From the NCBI RefSeq assembly GCF_002201535.1, contig NZ_NIWW01000001.1, forward strand, positions 1 to 64,000: a stretch of 64,000 bases of DNA, given 5' to 3'. Both the position numbers and the translations under genes were made by a program. This document shows, piece after piece, positions 25,350-34,118 of this stretch; position 1 is the first letter of the stretch; each line of letters starts with the position of its first letter. The notes beneath the pieces were generated by a model that had not been told where the DNA came from, searched no databases, and was given only the letters and a program-made list of their open reading frames with translations. This stretch comes from Lacimicrobium sp. SS2-24 (lineage in GTDB: Bacteria; Pseudomonadota; Gammaproteobacteria; Enterobacterales; Alteromonadaceae).

Positions 25350-28300
25350 TTACTCCGCGTGAAGTTCGGTTAACGAGTGAAGCGTTTCTTTTGAGCTGCC
25401 CTGTCTGGATTCGCCCAGGCGCAGCAAGGCTGGCATTAATATCAGTGTGAACAGGGCGCTGACGGCCATACCGCCGACGATGACCGTTGCCAGCCCCCGA
25501 TAAATTTCTGAACCCACCCCTGGTACCAGCATCAGTGGCAGCATGCCAAACAGACTGGTCAGGGTACTCATATATACAGGTCTGGCTCGGATACTCACGG
25601 CTTTTTCTGTGGCATCGCGGCAGGACAAGCCCTGCTGCTGGCTCTGTCTGGTTTGATCCACCAATAAGATGGCATTGTTGACCACCAGTCCCAGCAGGAT
25701 AATGAAGCCAATCATGGTGAGCAGATCCAGAGACTGGAAGCTGAACAGGTTCAATACCCACAGGCTGATGACCCCTCCAGCCATAGCCATGGGCATCACG
25801 CTTAACACCAGCAAACTGTCTTTGGCGGACTTAAATAAGGCCGTCATCAGCAGGAACAGAATGAAGATGGCCAGCACAAAGTTAAGCAGCATATCGTCAA
25901 TGGCCTGGTTCATACGGTTGGCGTTACCGCTGATTTGGAAGCTGGCATCAGCAGGTAGTTCACTGCGTATCAGAGGCAGCACCTGCTCTTCCAGCGTCGC
26001 CATGATCTCCTGCAATGAGACCTCTTCAGGCGGATTGAGAATGAGACTGACTGTGCGCTGCCCGTTGATTCTGCGTAAGTTGCTGGGGCCGACGGTGCGG
26101 GTTACCTGTGCCAGCTCACTCAGAATCTGAGTCCCTCCGAAAGGCGTCGTCACAGGCAGTGCAGCCAGTTGATCCGGGTGCTGCCAGTTTTCGGCGCGTA
26201 AAATGACGTTCATTCTGTCATTGCCGTCAAAATATTCACTGACAAACAGCCCACCGGTCATGGCCCTGATAATGTTGCCCATTTCTGCGCGGGTCAGACC
26301 CACGTCGCTGAGACGTCTGTCATCAGGGATGAGTCGTAACTCGGGCTCTGTCAGGGCAAGTCCGGGCACAGGTTGGGCGCTGACGCCAGGCATGGCCTCA
26401 TTAATCCTTGTGATGGCTGCGGCGGCGGTTTGCATCAGTGGACCGAGATCCGGACCCTGCAAATCAATATTCACAGAGCGTCCATTTCCGGCACCTGCTA
26501 CATTGATCATGGAGCCGCGGAATAAAAAGGTTTGGGTATCCGGCAGTTCGGTAAAGACCTGAGTCCGTATTTCTGTCATCAGCTCTTCTACCTTGGTGGG
26601 GTCCGCTGCATAGATGAAACCGCCACTGGCGTTTGAACCGAAGGTGTAAAAGTTATAACTCCTGATAGCGGGCTGTTTATCGCCATTGAGGTAAGGAGCG
26701 AGACGCTCTTTTACCCGCATCGCCAGCTCTCGTTCCAGGTATTCGATGTTGCCACCAGGAGGCAGATTGAAAGAATAGAAAAATCCGTCGATGGGTGCCC
26801 TGGGCATAAAGTCGGTTTTAGGCAGCATTAGACCGATAATAACCACAGAGCCCAACATCAGGGAGGCGACCCACCCTAGACGTTTGCTGTGGCTGTCGGT
26901 CAGCTGCATGATTTTAGCGGAGAGCTTGTCCCAGTAGCGCTGCAATGGGTCCTGGTGATCAACCTGTTTACTTAAGGCAAATTTGCTCACCAGAGGGACA
27001 ATGGTAATGGCGCACAACATTGACGCCACCACCGCTACCGAGAGTGTCAGGGCCAGATCGGAAAATAACTGGCCTTCAATACCCTGCATGGTCAATATGG
27101 GTAAGAAGATAGCGACACTGGTTGCGGTAGAGGCAAACAGCGCCCCGGTGACTTGTGTGGCACCTTTTAACACCGCTTTTTTGTCTTCCAGCCCTTCGTT
27201 TTTTAACCGTACAATGTTTTCCTGAACGATGATGGCGGCGTCCAGCACCAGTCCTACCGCGAAGGCAATGCCCGCGAGAGAGATGACATTGATGGTGCGA
27301 TCCATAAGATTGAGCGCTAAAAGTGCCAGCATCACGGAGAAGGGAATGCTCAGGGCAATGATGAACGTTGCTTTCCAGTTGCGTAGAAATAGCCACAAAA
27401 TCGCGAGTGCCAGGATAACGCCCAGCCCCAGGTTACTTTTCACCAGGGTCAGTGCATTACGGATATGCAACGAGGAATCAAAGCTCAAATCGATTTGCAG
27501 ACCGTGCGCAGCCAGCTCACCCTGATTGAGTTCTTGGATGGCGACATTGATTTCATCTACCAGAGCCACGGTATTGGCACCATTGTTTCTCTGGATGGTG
27601 ATATAAAACGCCGGTGCACCGTTTCTCAGGGTGATGCCGTTCCTATCAGCCAGTGTACGTTCAACAACGGCAATATCGTTGAGGTGCACAGGCACACCGT
27701 CCACCTCGGCGATGATGAGCTGACCAATTTGCTCGATTTGGTATTGGCCAGCAAAGCGCACAGTATATTGACGTCGTCCCACATCGGCAAAACCACCAGA
27801 GCTGTCTGTTGCACCGGCCAGACGGTTGCGAATGGTATTGATGGATATCCCCAGCGCGGCAGCCTTGCGAGGATCAAAAGTGATACGTATTTGCTCGGGT
27901 CTGCTGCTGTTAAGATCAACCTGAGCGACGCCGTTGATCGCGGATAGGCGGGGTTCAATCCGATCTTCAATCAGCTTCTGGTAAACGGAAATATCGGTGA
28001 CGGGGTTATCATCTGTGGTTCTCACCAGCAAGGAAGCCGCAGAGGCAAGACCACCCTGACCGCCACCTCCAGCACTGATAATCGGATCAAGTGCATCGAC
28101 AGGCAAAGGTGGCGCCTGATTAAGACGATTAATCACCTCCAGCATGGCGGCCTGCATATCGGTGCCAACCTCATAGGTCAGCGTAATGTTACCAAATCCC
28201 CGTCTGATATTGGTTGAGGTCTCGACTACACCCGGCGCACTGCGAACCGCATTCTCCAGAGGTTCAATGATGACAGATTCCACTTCCTCCGGTGCGGCAT

Positions 28301-28463
28301 TACGCCATCCGGAGGCAATATTAATCTGCGGCTGTTGAATATCCGGAATCAGCTGTATTGGCAGCGAAAACAGGGACATCATTCCGAACACCAATAACAG
28401 GGTCATGATCACTAACAGAGCGGCCGGATTTTTTATACTTGTTCGGGTCAGGTTCATAAACAT
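25350..28463 (-). CDS. RND efflux transporter permease
   Basis: The RND pump has about 1037 residues. It starts with the typical MNLTRTSIKNPAALLVIMTL helix, has two large periplasmic loops (the first with LIPDIQQPQINIASGWRNAA) and carries VISLAGIAFAVGLVLDAAII in the proton-relay helix. It belongs to the group with short N-termini found beside single adaptors. The frame is open to 28502. The ATG at 28463 or the one at 28457 is the likely start, and neither has a strong ribosome binding site. Permease-before-adaptor order is less common than the reverse. No regulator or outer membrane factor is adjacent. Confidence 0.9.
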   Translation of the reverse strand: MFMNLTRTSIKNPAALLVIMTLLLVFGMMSLFSLPIQLIPDIQQPQINIASGWRNAAPEEVESVIIEPLENAVRSAPGVVETSTNIRRGFGNITLTYEVGTDMQAAMLEVINRLNQAPPLPVDALDPIISAGGGGQGGLASAASLLVRTTDDNPVTDISVYQKLIEDRIEPRLSAINGVAQVDLNSSRPEQIRITFDPRKAAALGISINTIRNRLAGATDSSGGFADVGRRQYTVRFAGQYQIEQIGQLIIAEVDGVPVHLNDIAVVERTLADRNGITLRNGAPAFYITIQRNNGANTVALVDEINVAIQELNQGELAAHGLQIDLSFDSSLHIRNALTLVKSNLGLGVILALAILWLFLRNWKATFIIALSIPFSVMLALLALNLMDRTINVISLAGIAFAVGLVLDAAIIVQENIVRLKNEGLEDKKAVLKGATQVTGALFASTATSVAIFLPILTMQGIEGQLFSDLALTLSVAVVASMLCAITIVPLVSKFALSKQVDHQDPLQRYWDKLSAKIMQLTDSHSKRLGWVASLMLGSVVIIGLMLPKTDFMPRAPIDGFFYSFNLPPGGNIEYLERELAMRVKERLAPYLNGDKQPAIRSYNFYTFGSNASGGFIYAADPTKVEELMTEIRTQVFTELPDTQTFLFRGSMINVAGAGNGRSVNIDLQGPDLGPLMQTAAAAITRINEAMPGVSAQPVPGLALTEPELRLIPDDRRLSDVGLTRAEMGNIIRAMTGGLFVSEYFDGNDRMNVILRAENWQHPDQLAALPVTTPFGGTQILSELAQVTRTVGPSNLRRINGQRTVSLILNPPEEVSLQEIMATLEEQVLPLIRSELPADASFQISGNANRMNQAIDDMLLNFVLAIFILFLLMTALFKSAKDSLLVLSVMPMAMAGGVISLWVLNLFSFQSLDLLTMIGFIILLGLVVNNAILLVDQTRQSQQQGLSCRDATEKAVSIRARPVYMSTLTSLFGMLPLMLVPGVGSEIYRGLATVIVGGMAVSALFTLILMPALLRLGESRQGSSKETLHSLTELHAE

Positions 28464-28703
28464 GAATGCATTTTTCTGAAGTTGACAAGAGCCTAGCCTC
28501 AAAAGCGTTCGTTTCTATCACTTTGCGCTCACTGACTAAAATTCCGGGGTGAAAAATGGCGTGGTTAATACTCTGTTACAGGTAGCAATATCTGCGCGGT
28601 GTAGCGTTACATTTTCACTCTGGGTCACAGGGGGAGAGTGGCTGCAAAAAAGGACCGGGGAGATTGCTATGGGGAAAGGACGTATAGCTATCAGCCATCA
28701 GAC

Positions 28704-28738
28704 ATAAAAAATGCCGGTCAGTGACACTGACCGGCATT
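28704..28738 (-). terminator. Terminator of gltA
   Basis: AATGCCGGTCAGTG and CACTGACCGGCATT (28710-28738, apart from a central base) form a long perfect dyad. The plus-strand A run before it (28706-28711) reads as U on the minus strand, 31 bases after the gltA stop. A motif similar to the dispersed TCAG-rich repeats (AGCTATCAGCCATCAGAC) lies just beyond, at 28687-28704. Confidence 0.85.
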
Positions 28739-28769
28739 GTGAACACGTGATTGCCTTTAGGGCAGAGTG

Positions 28770-30050
28770 TTATTTTTTCAGCGGGTTAAATTTACGCTGA
28801 GCATGACCTGTGTACAACTGACGAGGACGACCAATTTTCTGGCCGGGCTGGCTCAGCATTTCGTGCCAGTGAGAGATCCAGCCTACAGTGCGTGCCAGGG
28901 CGAAGATACAGGTAAACATGTTGGTAGGAATACCAATGGCTTTAAGCACAATTCCGGAGTAGAAGTCCACATTCGGGAACAGCTTCTTCTCTTTAAAGTA
29001 CGGATCACTGACAGCGATGCGCTCCAGTTCCATGGCCACATCCAGCAATGGATCCTTGATGTTCAGCTCAGCCAGCACTTCGTGACAGCTTTCACGCATG
29101 ACTGTTGCACGGGGATCGTAGTTTTTGTAAACGCGATGACCAAAACCCATCAGGCGGAAGGGGTCATTCTTATCTTTAGCACGTTCAATGAACTCAGGAA
29201 TACGATCCACCGAACCGATTTCCTCAAGCATGTTAAGGCACGCTTCATTTGCGCCGCCATGTGCCGGTCCCCACAAAGAGGCTACCCCGGCAGCAATACA
29301 GGCGTAAGGGTTGGCGCCTGAAGAACCTGCCAGTCTGACGGTTGAGGTTGATGCATTTTGCTCGTGATCGGCATGCAGTGTGAAAATGCGATCCATGGCA
29401 CGGATAACCGCTTCACTGGATTTGTAGGGTTCAGCCGGAACAGAAAACATCATATTAAGGAAGTTTTCTGCAAAGGACAGTTCGTTGCGCGGATACACAA
29501 ACGGCTGACCAACATTGTATTTGTAACACATGGCGACCAGCGTCGGCATTTTCGCCACCAGGCGATAGGCACTGCGAATACGTTGCTCCGGATCGGTGAT
29601 ATCCAGATCATCATGATAGAAGGACGCCATAGCGCCTACAGTGCCACACAGCATGGCCATGGGGTGAGCGTCCCGTCTGAAGCCACGGAAGAAATTATTT
29701 ACCTGGTCATGAACCAGAGTATGGCGAGTGATGGTGTGTTTGAATTCAGCATATTGCTCGGCATTGGGTGCCTCACCGTGCAGCAACATGTAACACACTT
29801 CCAGATAATCAGCGTCGCGGGCCAAGTCTTCAATAGAGTATCCGCGATGTAGCAGCACCCCGTTGGCACCATCGATATAGGTAATATCCGATTCGCAGGA
29901 ACCGGTCGCCATGAAGCCGGGATCGAAAGTGAAATAGCCATTAGCGCCTAGGGGTCTGACGTCGATAACGTCGTTACCTGCAGTTCCGGATAAAATAGGA
30001 AGTTCGATTTCCTTATCACCTACCTTCATGATGGCTTTTTGATCTGCCAT
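28770..30050 (-). CDS. gltA: Type II citrate synthase
   Basis: The 426-residue enzyme condenses acetyl-CoA and oxaloacetate to citrate and CoA, the entry step of the TCA cycle. The catalytic histidines lie in [16 protein letters not shown] and [17 protein letters not shown], and the catalytic aspartate is in the C-terminal [10 protein letters not shown] segment. Length and the N-terminal beta domain match the NADH-sensitive hexameric gammaproteobacterial type. It is divergent from sdhCDAB, the usual arrangement in this class. A promoter is proposed at 30173-30201 and a terminator follows the gene. Confidence 0.97.
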   Translation of the reverse strand: MADQKAIMKVGDKEIELPILSGTAGNDVIDVRPLGANGYFTFDPGFMATGSCESDITYIDGANGVLLHRGYSIEDLARDADYLEVCYMLLHGEAPNAEQYAEFKHTITRHTLVHDQVNNFFRGFRRDAHPMAMLCGTVGAMASFYHDDLDITDPEQRIRSAYRLVAKMPTLVAMCYKYNVGQPFVYPRNELSFAENFLNMMFSVPAEPYKSSEAVIRAMDRIFTLHADHEQNASTSTVRLAGSSGANPYACIAAGVASLWGPAHGGANEACLNMLEEIGSVDRIPEFIERAKDKNDPFRLMGFGHRVYKNYDPRATVMRESCHEVLAELNIKDPLLDVAMELERIAVSDPYFKEKKLFPNVDFYSGIVLKAIGIPTNMFTCIFALARTVGWISHWHEMLSQPGQKIGRPRQLYTGHAQRKFNPLKK

Positions 30051-30172
30051 AAGATGCTCTCCTTCAGATTGCTTCTGTGGTGTTTAATGGAAGTTTTCAG
30101 CTCTTTGCATACGCTGAGAAACGCTTGCCGGATTAACGGAAAATTCTCACATAGGCATAAAAAGTGCGGCTA

Positions 30173-30201
30173 TTTGTACTGATATTAGCTGCTCAAGTCA
30201 A
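30173..30201 (-). promoter_or_regulatory. Probable sigma-70 promoter of gltA
   Basis: On the minus strand TTGACT (30201-30196) is followed after 17 bases by TACAAA (30178-30173), about 120 bases upstream of the gltA start. The -35 is near consensus and the -10 is moderate. Confidence 0.45.
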
Positions 30202-30511
30202 TTTTAATGCGTTTTCGCTCGATATCTATTCAACTAAAGTCCAGTGTTATCGCCCCATCGTATGAGGCTATGCTGTACCGGTGTTAACAGCACCTAAGCG
30301 TAAACCAGTGTGTTTCATGTTTTTTACACCGGCATCGAAACAGCACCGCTGTGTTCGTTCGGTCACTGATCCCGACGGGCGTCTGTTGACTATTTTATCA
30401 GACAACAGGATGTTGTGAACAAAATGGCATGGACTGAAAAAACCACTGAGTGAATTTTGCGCGACTGATGTGTTTATATGCTGCCAGGGGCGGATTCCCT
30501 TGTAACAAAAA

Positions 30512-30540
30512 TTGTAATTATGCATTTGGCTGGATATACT
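30512..30540 (+). promoter_or_regulatory. Probable sigma-70 promoter of sdhCDAB-suc
   Basis: TTGTAA (30512-30517) and TATACT (30535-30540) are separated by exactly 17 bases, both close to consensus. They lie about 165 bases before the sdhC start. Confidence 0.6.
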
Positions 30541-30704
30541 TTGCATCGTTTAAGTATCGGTGTTTGTAGCATTTTTTTAACAAATGGCATGTCACCACGT
30601 CACTCAAAAACGACGGCTTGAATCCTTAAGGTGTTAATCCAGCGCAAAGTCGGGTTAACAGCGATAAAAATTCAAACCCTACAGGGTAAAACGGGCAACA
30701 AATC

Positions 30705-31079
30705 GTGAAAAAACAAAGACCAGTAAATCTACAGCTTAATACGATTAGTTTTCCTCCTTCTGCTATTTCGTCCATCTTGCATCGGATCACCGGTGTCGCC
30801 ATGTTTTTCGCTCTGATCTTTGTGATCTGGGCCTGGGCGGTATCAGTATCTTCTGCTGAGGGCTATGCGATGGTGGTGGAATGTATGAACGGTGTACTTG
30901 GCAAGGTGATTGCCATCGGTACCGCTTCAGCGTTTATTTATCATCTTCTTGGTGGTCTGCGTCATCTGGTGATGGACATGGGGCATTGGGAAGAACTGCA
31001 GTCCGGTGACCTCAGCGCTAAAGTTGTCATCGCCCTGTGGATCGTGCTGACGATAGTAGTAGGAGTCATACTGATATGA
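30705..31079 (+). CDS. sdhC: Succinate dehydrogenase cytochrome b556 subunit
   Basis: The 124-residue inner-membrane subunit of complex II has three helices. The quinone-site motif SSILHRITG near the N-terminus (conserved serine and arginine) and the heme-region helix AFIYHLLGGLRHLVMD (axial histidine) are both present. Translation appears to start at GTG 30705; no ATG fits. With SdhD it anchors SdhAB and passes electrons from succinate to ubiquinone. Its stop overlaps the sdhD start (ATGA). Confidence 0.95.
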   Translation: MKKQRPVNLQLNTISFPPSAISSILHRITGVAMFFALIFVIWAWAVSVSSAEGYAMVVECMNGVLGKVIAIGTASAFIYHLLGGLRHLVMDMGHWEELQSGDLSAKVVIALWIVLTIVVGVILI

Positions 31080-31423
31080 TTACCAATCAGGCGAGTTTCA
31101 AGCGTGATGGTGTGCAGGATTACGTTTCCCTGCGTGCCACAGCCTTAATCATTACGGCCTTTGCGCTGTACATGCTTTGGTTTTTTGTTTCAACCCCAAC
31201 TGTAACGTATGAAATCTGGCGGGATCTCTTCTCTGGTCTGGGCACAAAGGTGTTCACGCTGGCGGCATTGGTCAGCGTCATGATTCACGTGCGCATTGGT
31301 TTATGGCAGGTGCTGACCGATTACGTCAAGGCGCCGGGTTTGCGCGCGTCATTACAGTTTATTTTGAACCTGATGGCTTTCGTCTATGTGGCGGCAGGCC
31401 TGTTTGTACTGTGGGGTGTGTAA
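31076..31423 (+). CDS. sdhD: Succinate dehydrogenase membrane anchor subunit
   Basis: This is a 115-residue membrane subunit with three helices. The motif HVRIGLWQVLTDYVK holds the heme-ligand histidine and the Asp-Tyr pair of the quinone site. The frame is open upstream to 31037, but the ATG at 31076 overlaps the sdhC stop by four bases and gives the expected length. sdhA starts directly at the next base after the stop. Confidence 0.95.
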   Translation: MITNQASFKRDGVQDYVSLRATALIITAFALYMLWFFVSTPTVTYEIWRDLFSGLGTKVFTLAALVSVMIHVRIGLWQVLTDYVKAPGLRASLQFILNLMAFVYVAAGLFVLWGV

Positions 31424-33196
31424 GTGACTATTCCAATTCGCGAATTTGATGCAGTGGTAATTGGTGCCGGTGGCGCTGGCATGCGTGCCGCGCTGCAAAT
31501 TTCTCAGTCCGGTAAATCCTGTGCGCTGCTCTCCAAGGTTTTTCCGACCCGTTCTCACACCGTGTCGGCGCAAGGCGGTATTACCGTTGCGCTGGGCAAT
31601 GCCCACGAAGATAACTGGGAATGGCACATGTATGACACGGTGAAAGGTTCTGATTACATCGGTGATCAGGATGCCATTGAATATATGTGTAAAAACGGGC
31701 CTGAAGCCATTATTGAAATGGAAAATATGGGCTTACCCTTCTCTCGTTTTGAAAACGGACGCGTGTATCAGCGTCCCTTCGGCGGTCAGTCCAAAGAATT
31801 TGGTGGTGAACAGGCTGCCCGGACTGCAGCCGCAGCAGACCGCACCGGTCATGCATTGTTGCACCTGCTGTATCAGCAGAATGTGAAGAACAAGACCAAA
31901 GTATTCAGTGAATGGTATGCACTCGACCTGGTTAAAAACCAGGACGGTGATGTGGTGGGTTGTACCGCCATCGATATCGAAACCGGTGAAGTGGTGTACT
32001 TCAAGTCCAAAGCCGTTGTGCTGGCGACCGGTGGCGCAGGCAGAATCTATGCCTCTACCACCAATGCGCACATTAATACCGGTGATGGCGTCGGTATGGC
32101 TCTGCGCGCGGGTGTCTCTTTGCAGGACATGGAAATGTGGCAGTTCCACCCTACGGGGATCGCCGGAGCCGGTACGCTGGTAACCGAGGGGTGCCGTGGT
32201 GAAGGTGGTTACCTGCTAAATAAAGACGGCGAACGCTTTATGGAGCGTTATGCGCCAAATGCGAAAGATTTAGCCGGCCGCGACGTTGTGGCCCGCTCGA
32301 TGATGACCGAAATTCGTGAGGGACGCGGATGTGAAGGCCCCTGGGGGACACACATTAAACTTAAACTGGATCATCTGGGCAAAGAAGTGCTGGAATCCCG
32401 TTTGCCGGGTATCCTCGAACTTTCTCGTACCTTTGCGCATGTGGATCCGGTTAAAGAGCCAATTCCTGTTATTCCTACCTGTCACTATATGATGGGTGGT
32501 ATCCCGACGAATGTAGATGGTCAGGCGCTCAGAGTTGATGAACAGGGTAACGATCAGGTGGTCAAAGGCCTGTTTGCCTGTGGTGAAATTGCGTGCGTAT
32601 CTGTACATGGCGCAAACCGCCTTGGCGGTAACTCACTGCTGGATTTGGTGGTGTTCGGTCGTGCTACCGGAATGCACCTGGGTAAAGCGCTGGATGAAAT
32701 CGGTGATCAGCGTGATGCCTCACAGAGTGATCTGGACGAAGCATTATCTCGCTTCAACCGCTGGGAAAGCTCAGAGGTGGGTAAAGGCGAAGATCCGGTG
32801 CAAATCAAAAAGGATATGCAGGAATGTATGCAGCTTAACTTCTCGGTCTTCCGTGAAGGGGATGCCATGGCCAAGGGTCTGGCAGAGCTGAAAGAAATCC
32901 GTGAAAGACTGCAACATGCTCGTCTGGATGATAAGAGTAACGATTTTAATACTCAACGCATCGAGTGTCTGGAGCTGGATAACCTGATGGAAACGGCGTA
33001 TGCCACTGCTGTTGCGGCAAACTTCCGTACAGAAAGTCGTGGCGCTCACAGCCGCTTTGACTATCCGGATCGTGATGATGACAACTGGTTATGTCACAGC
33101 GTTTACCGACCTGAAGATGAATCAATGGTCAAACGTCAGGTTAATATGACACCCAAACTGCGCGAGGCCTTCCCACCGAAGGCCCGGACTTACTAG
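31424..33196 (+). CDS. sdhA: Succinate dehydrogenase flavoprotein subunit
   Basis: The 590-residue catalytic subunit oxidises succinate to fumarate. The FAD-binding Rossmann motif [14 protein letters not shown] is at about residues 12-25. The covalent-FAD histidine is in [12 protein letters not shown] (here written [11 protein letters not shown]), and the active-site segments are [20 protein letters not shown] and [16 protein letters not shown]. It starts with GTG at 31424, immediately after the sdhD stop, and the next gene follows after 11 bases. Length matches E. coli SdhA (588). Confidence 0.98.
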   Translation: MTIPIREFDAVVIGAGGAGMRAALQISQSGKSCALLSKVFPTRSHTVSAQGGITVALGNAHEDNWEWHMYDTVKGSDYIGDQDAIEYMCKNGPEAIIEMENMGLPFSRFENGRVYQRPFGGQSKEFGGEQAARTAAAADRTGHALLHLLYQQNVKNKTKVFSEWYALDLVKNQDGDVVGCTAIDIETGEVVYFKSKAVVLATGGAGRIYASTTNAHINTGDGVGMALRAGVSLQDMEMWQFHPTGIAGAGTLVTEGCRGEGGYLLNKDGERFMERYAPNAKDLAGRDVVARSMMTEIREGRGCEGPWGTHIKLKLDHLGKEVLESRLPGILELSRTFAHVDPVKEPIPVIPTCHYMMGGIPTNVDGQALRVDEQGNDQVVKGLFACGEIACVSVHGANRLGGNSLLDLVVFGRATGMHLGKALDEIGDQRDASQSDLDEALSRFNRWESSEVGKGEDPVQIKKDMQECMQLNFSVFREGDAMAKGLAELKEIRERLQHARLDDKSNDFNTQRIECLELDNLMETAYATAVAANFRTESRGAHSRFDYPDRDDDNWLCHSVYRPEDESMVKRQVNMTPKLREAFPPKARTY

Positions 33197-33207
33197 AGGA
33201 GCATAAG

Positions 33208-33918
33208 ATGAAATTGAAGTTCTCAATTTATCGTTACAATCCAGATGTCGATAATGCCCCTCGCATGCAGGACTACGAACTGGAAGTGGAAGAAGGCCGC
33301 GACATGATGGTGCTGGACGCGCTGATCCTGTTAAAAGAGCAGGATCCTACTCTGGCCTTCCGTCGCTCTTGCCGTGAAGGTGTTTGTGGGTCTGACGGTG
33401 TTAACATGAACGGTAAAAATGGACTGGCCTGTATCACACCGTTGTCAGCATTAGGCAAAGGTAAAGTGACGGTGCGTCCACTGCCAGGTTTGCCTGTGGT
33501 GCGTGATCTGGTGGTGGATATGAGCCAGTTTTACACCCAGTATGAAAAGATTAAGCCTTATCTGATCAACAATGACACCAAGCCACCGGCAAGGGAATAT
33601 CTGCAAAGCCCGGAAGAGCGTGAAAAGCTCGACGGTCTTTACGAGTGTATTCTTTGTGCGTGTTGCTCTACCTCGTGTCCGTCTTTCTGGTGGAATCCAG
33701 ACAAGTTTATCGGTCCGGCTGGTTTGTTACACGCGTATCGTTTCCTGGCGGACAGCCGCGATACGGCAACCGAAGAGCGACTCAGTGAACTGGATGATGC
33801 GTTCAGTGTCTTCCGTTGTCACGGTATTATGAATTGTGTCAGCGTGTGCCCTAAAGGGTTGAATCCGACCAAAGCCATTGGTCAGATTAAATCCATGTTG
33901 TTACAACGCGCAGTGTAG
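33208..33918 (+). CDS. sdhB: Succinate dehydrogenase iron-sulfur subunit
   Basis: The 236-residue subunit carries the three iron-sulfur clusters of complex II. The [2Fe-2S] ligands are in RRSCREGVCGSDG plus the later GLAC, the [4Fe-4S] in CILCACCSTSCP, and the [3Fe-4S] in CHGIMNCVSVCPKG. AGAGGAGCATAAG just before the ATG provides a good ribosome binding site. It passes electrons from the SdhA flavin to the quinone site. Confidence 0.98.
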   Translation: MKLKFSIYRYNPDVDNAPRMQDYELEVEEGRDMMVLDALILLKEQDPTLAFRRSCREGVCGSDGVNMNGKNGLACITPLSALGKGKVTVRPLPGLPVVRDLVVDMSQFYTQYEKIKPYLINNDTKPPAREYLQSPEEREKLDGLYECILCACCSTSCPSFWWNPDKFIGPAGLLHAYRFLADSRDTATEERLSELDDAFSVFRCHGIMNCVSVCPKGLNPTKAIGQIKSMLLQRAV

Positions 33919-33986
33919 TTGGGAGTTATCCGTCAGTGCCATGGCCTAACCAGCAGACTAGCGGATAAATGTATGTTGATAGCTGA

Positions 33987-34017
33987 ATAGCCATCCGACA
34001 TCGGGTGGCTATTTTCT
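33987..34017 (+). terminator. Hairpin between sdhB and sucA (partial terminator or attenuator)
   Basis: ATAGCCATCC (33987-33996) pairs with GGGTGGCTAT (34003-34012), one G-T pair, with a six-base loop followed by TTTCTTA. It could end part of the transcription after sdhB and so lower suc expression relative to sdh. Confidence 0.55.
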
Positions 34018-34026
34018 TATATTTAA

Positions 34027-34118
34027 GGTGCCCCTATGGCAGTAGTGGCACTTGAAATATGGCACCATGGGTGCCAGTAACAATAGTTAATTCCTGTCTT
34101 AATGATTAAGGGACAAAA
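34027..34118 (+). promoter_or_regulatory. Structured leader before sucA
   Basis: The 90 bases before sucA contain alternating copies of GGTGCC (34027, 34070) and its complement GGCAC(C) (34046, 34061). Two mutually exclusive hairpins are possible. The second is perfect: TGGCACC 34060-34066 with GGTGCCA 34070-34076. This looks like an RNA switch or repeat-based regulator. No match to a particular known class is claimed. Confidence 0.4.

Larger units (their letters stand above)
30051..30704. other. gltA-sdhC divergent regulatory region
   Basis: This 654-base gap has no supported gene; a 92-codon minus-strand frame inside it has no recognisable features. It contains the proposed gltA promoter near 30173-30201 and the sdh promoter at 30512-30540, leaving a leader of about 160 bases before sdhC. 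TCA promoters of this kind are commonly controlled by ArcA and CRP. A half CRP-like site (TTGTGAACAAAATGGCA near 30415) was seen but is not convincing. Confidence 0.6.

Noticed and set aside
30411-30435. CRP-like site near the sdh promoter
   Set aside because: Only one half (TGTGA) matches; the other half is poor.
30268-30546. 92-codon minus-strand frame in the gltA-sdhC gap
   Set aside because: It overlaps the proposed sdh promoter, has no recognisable domain and no ribosome binding site.
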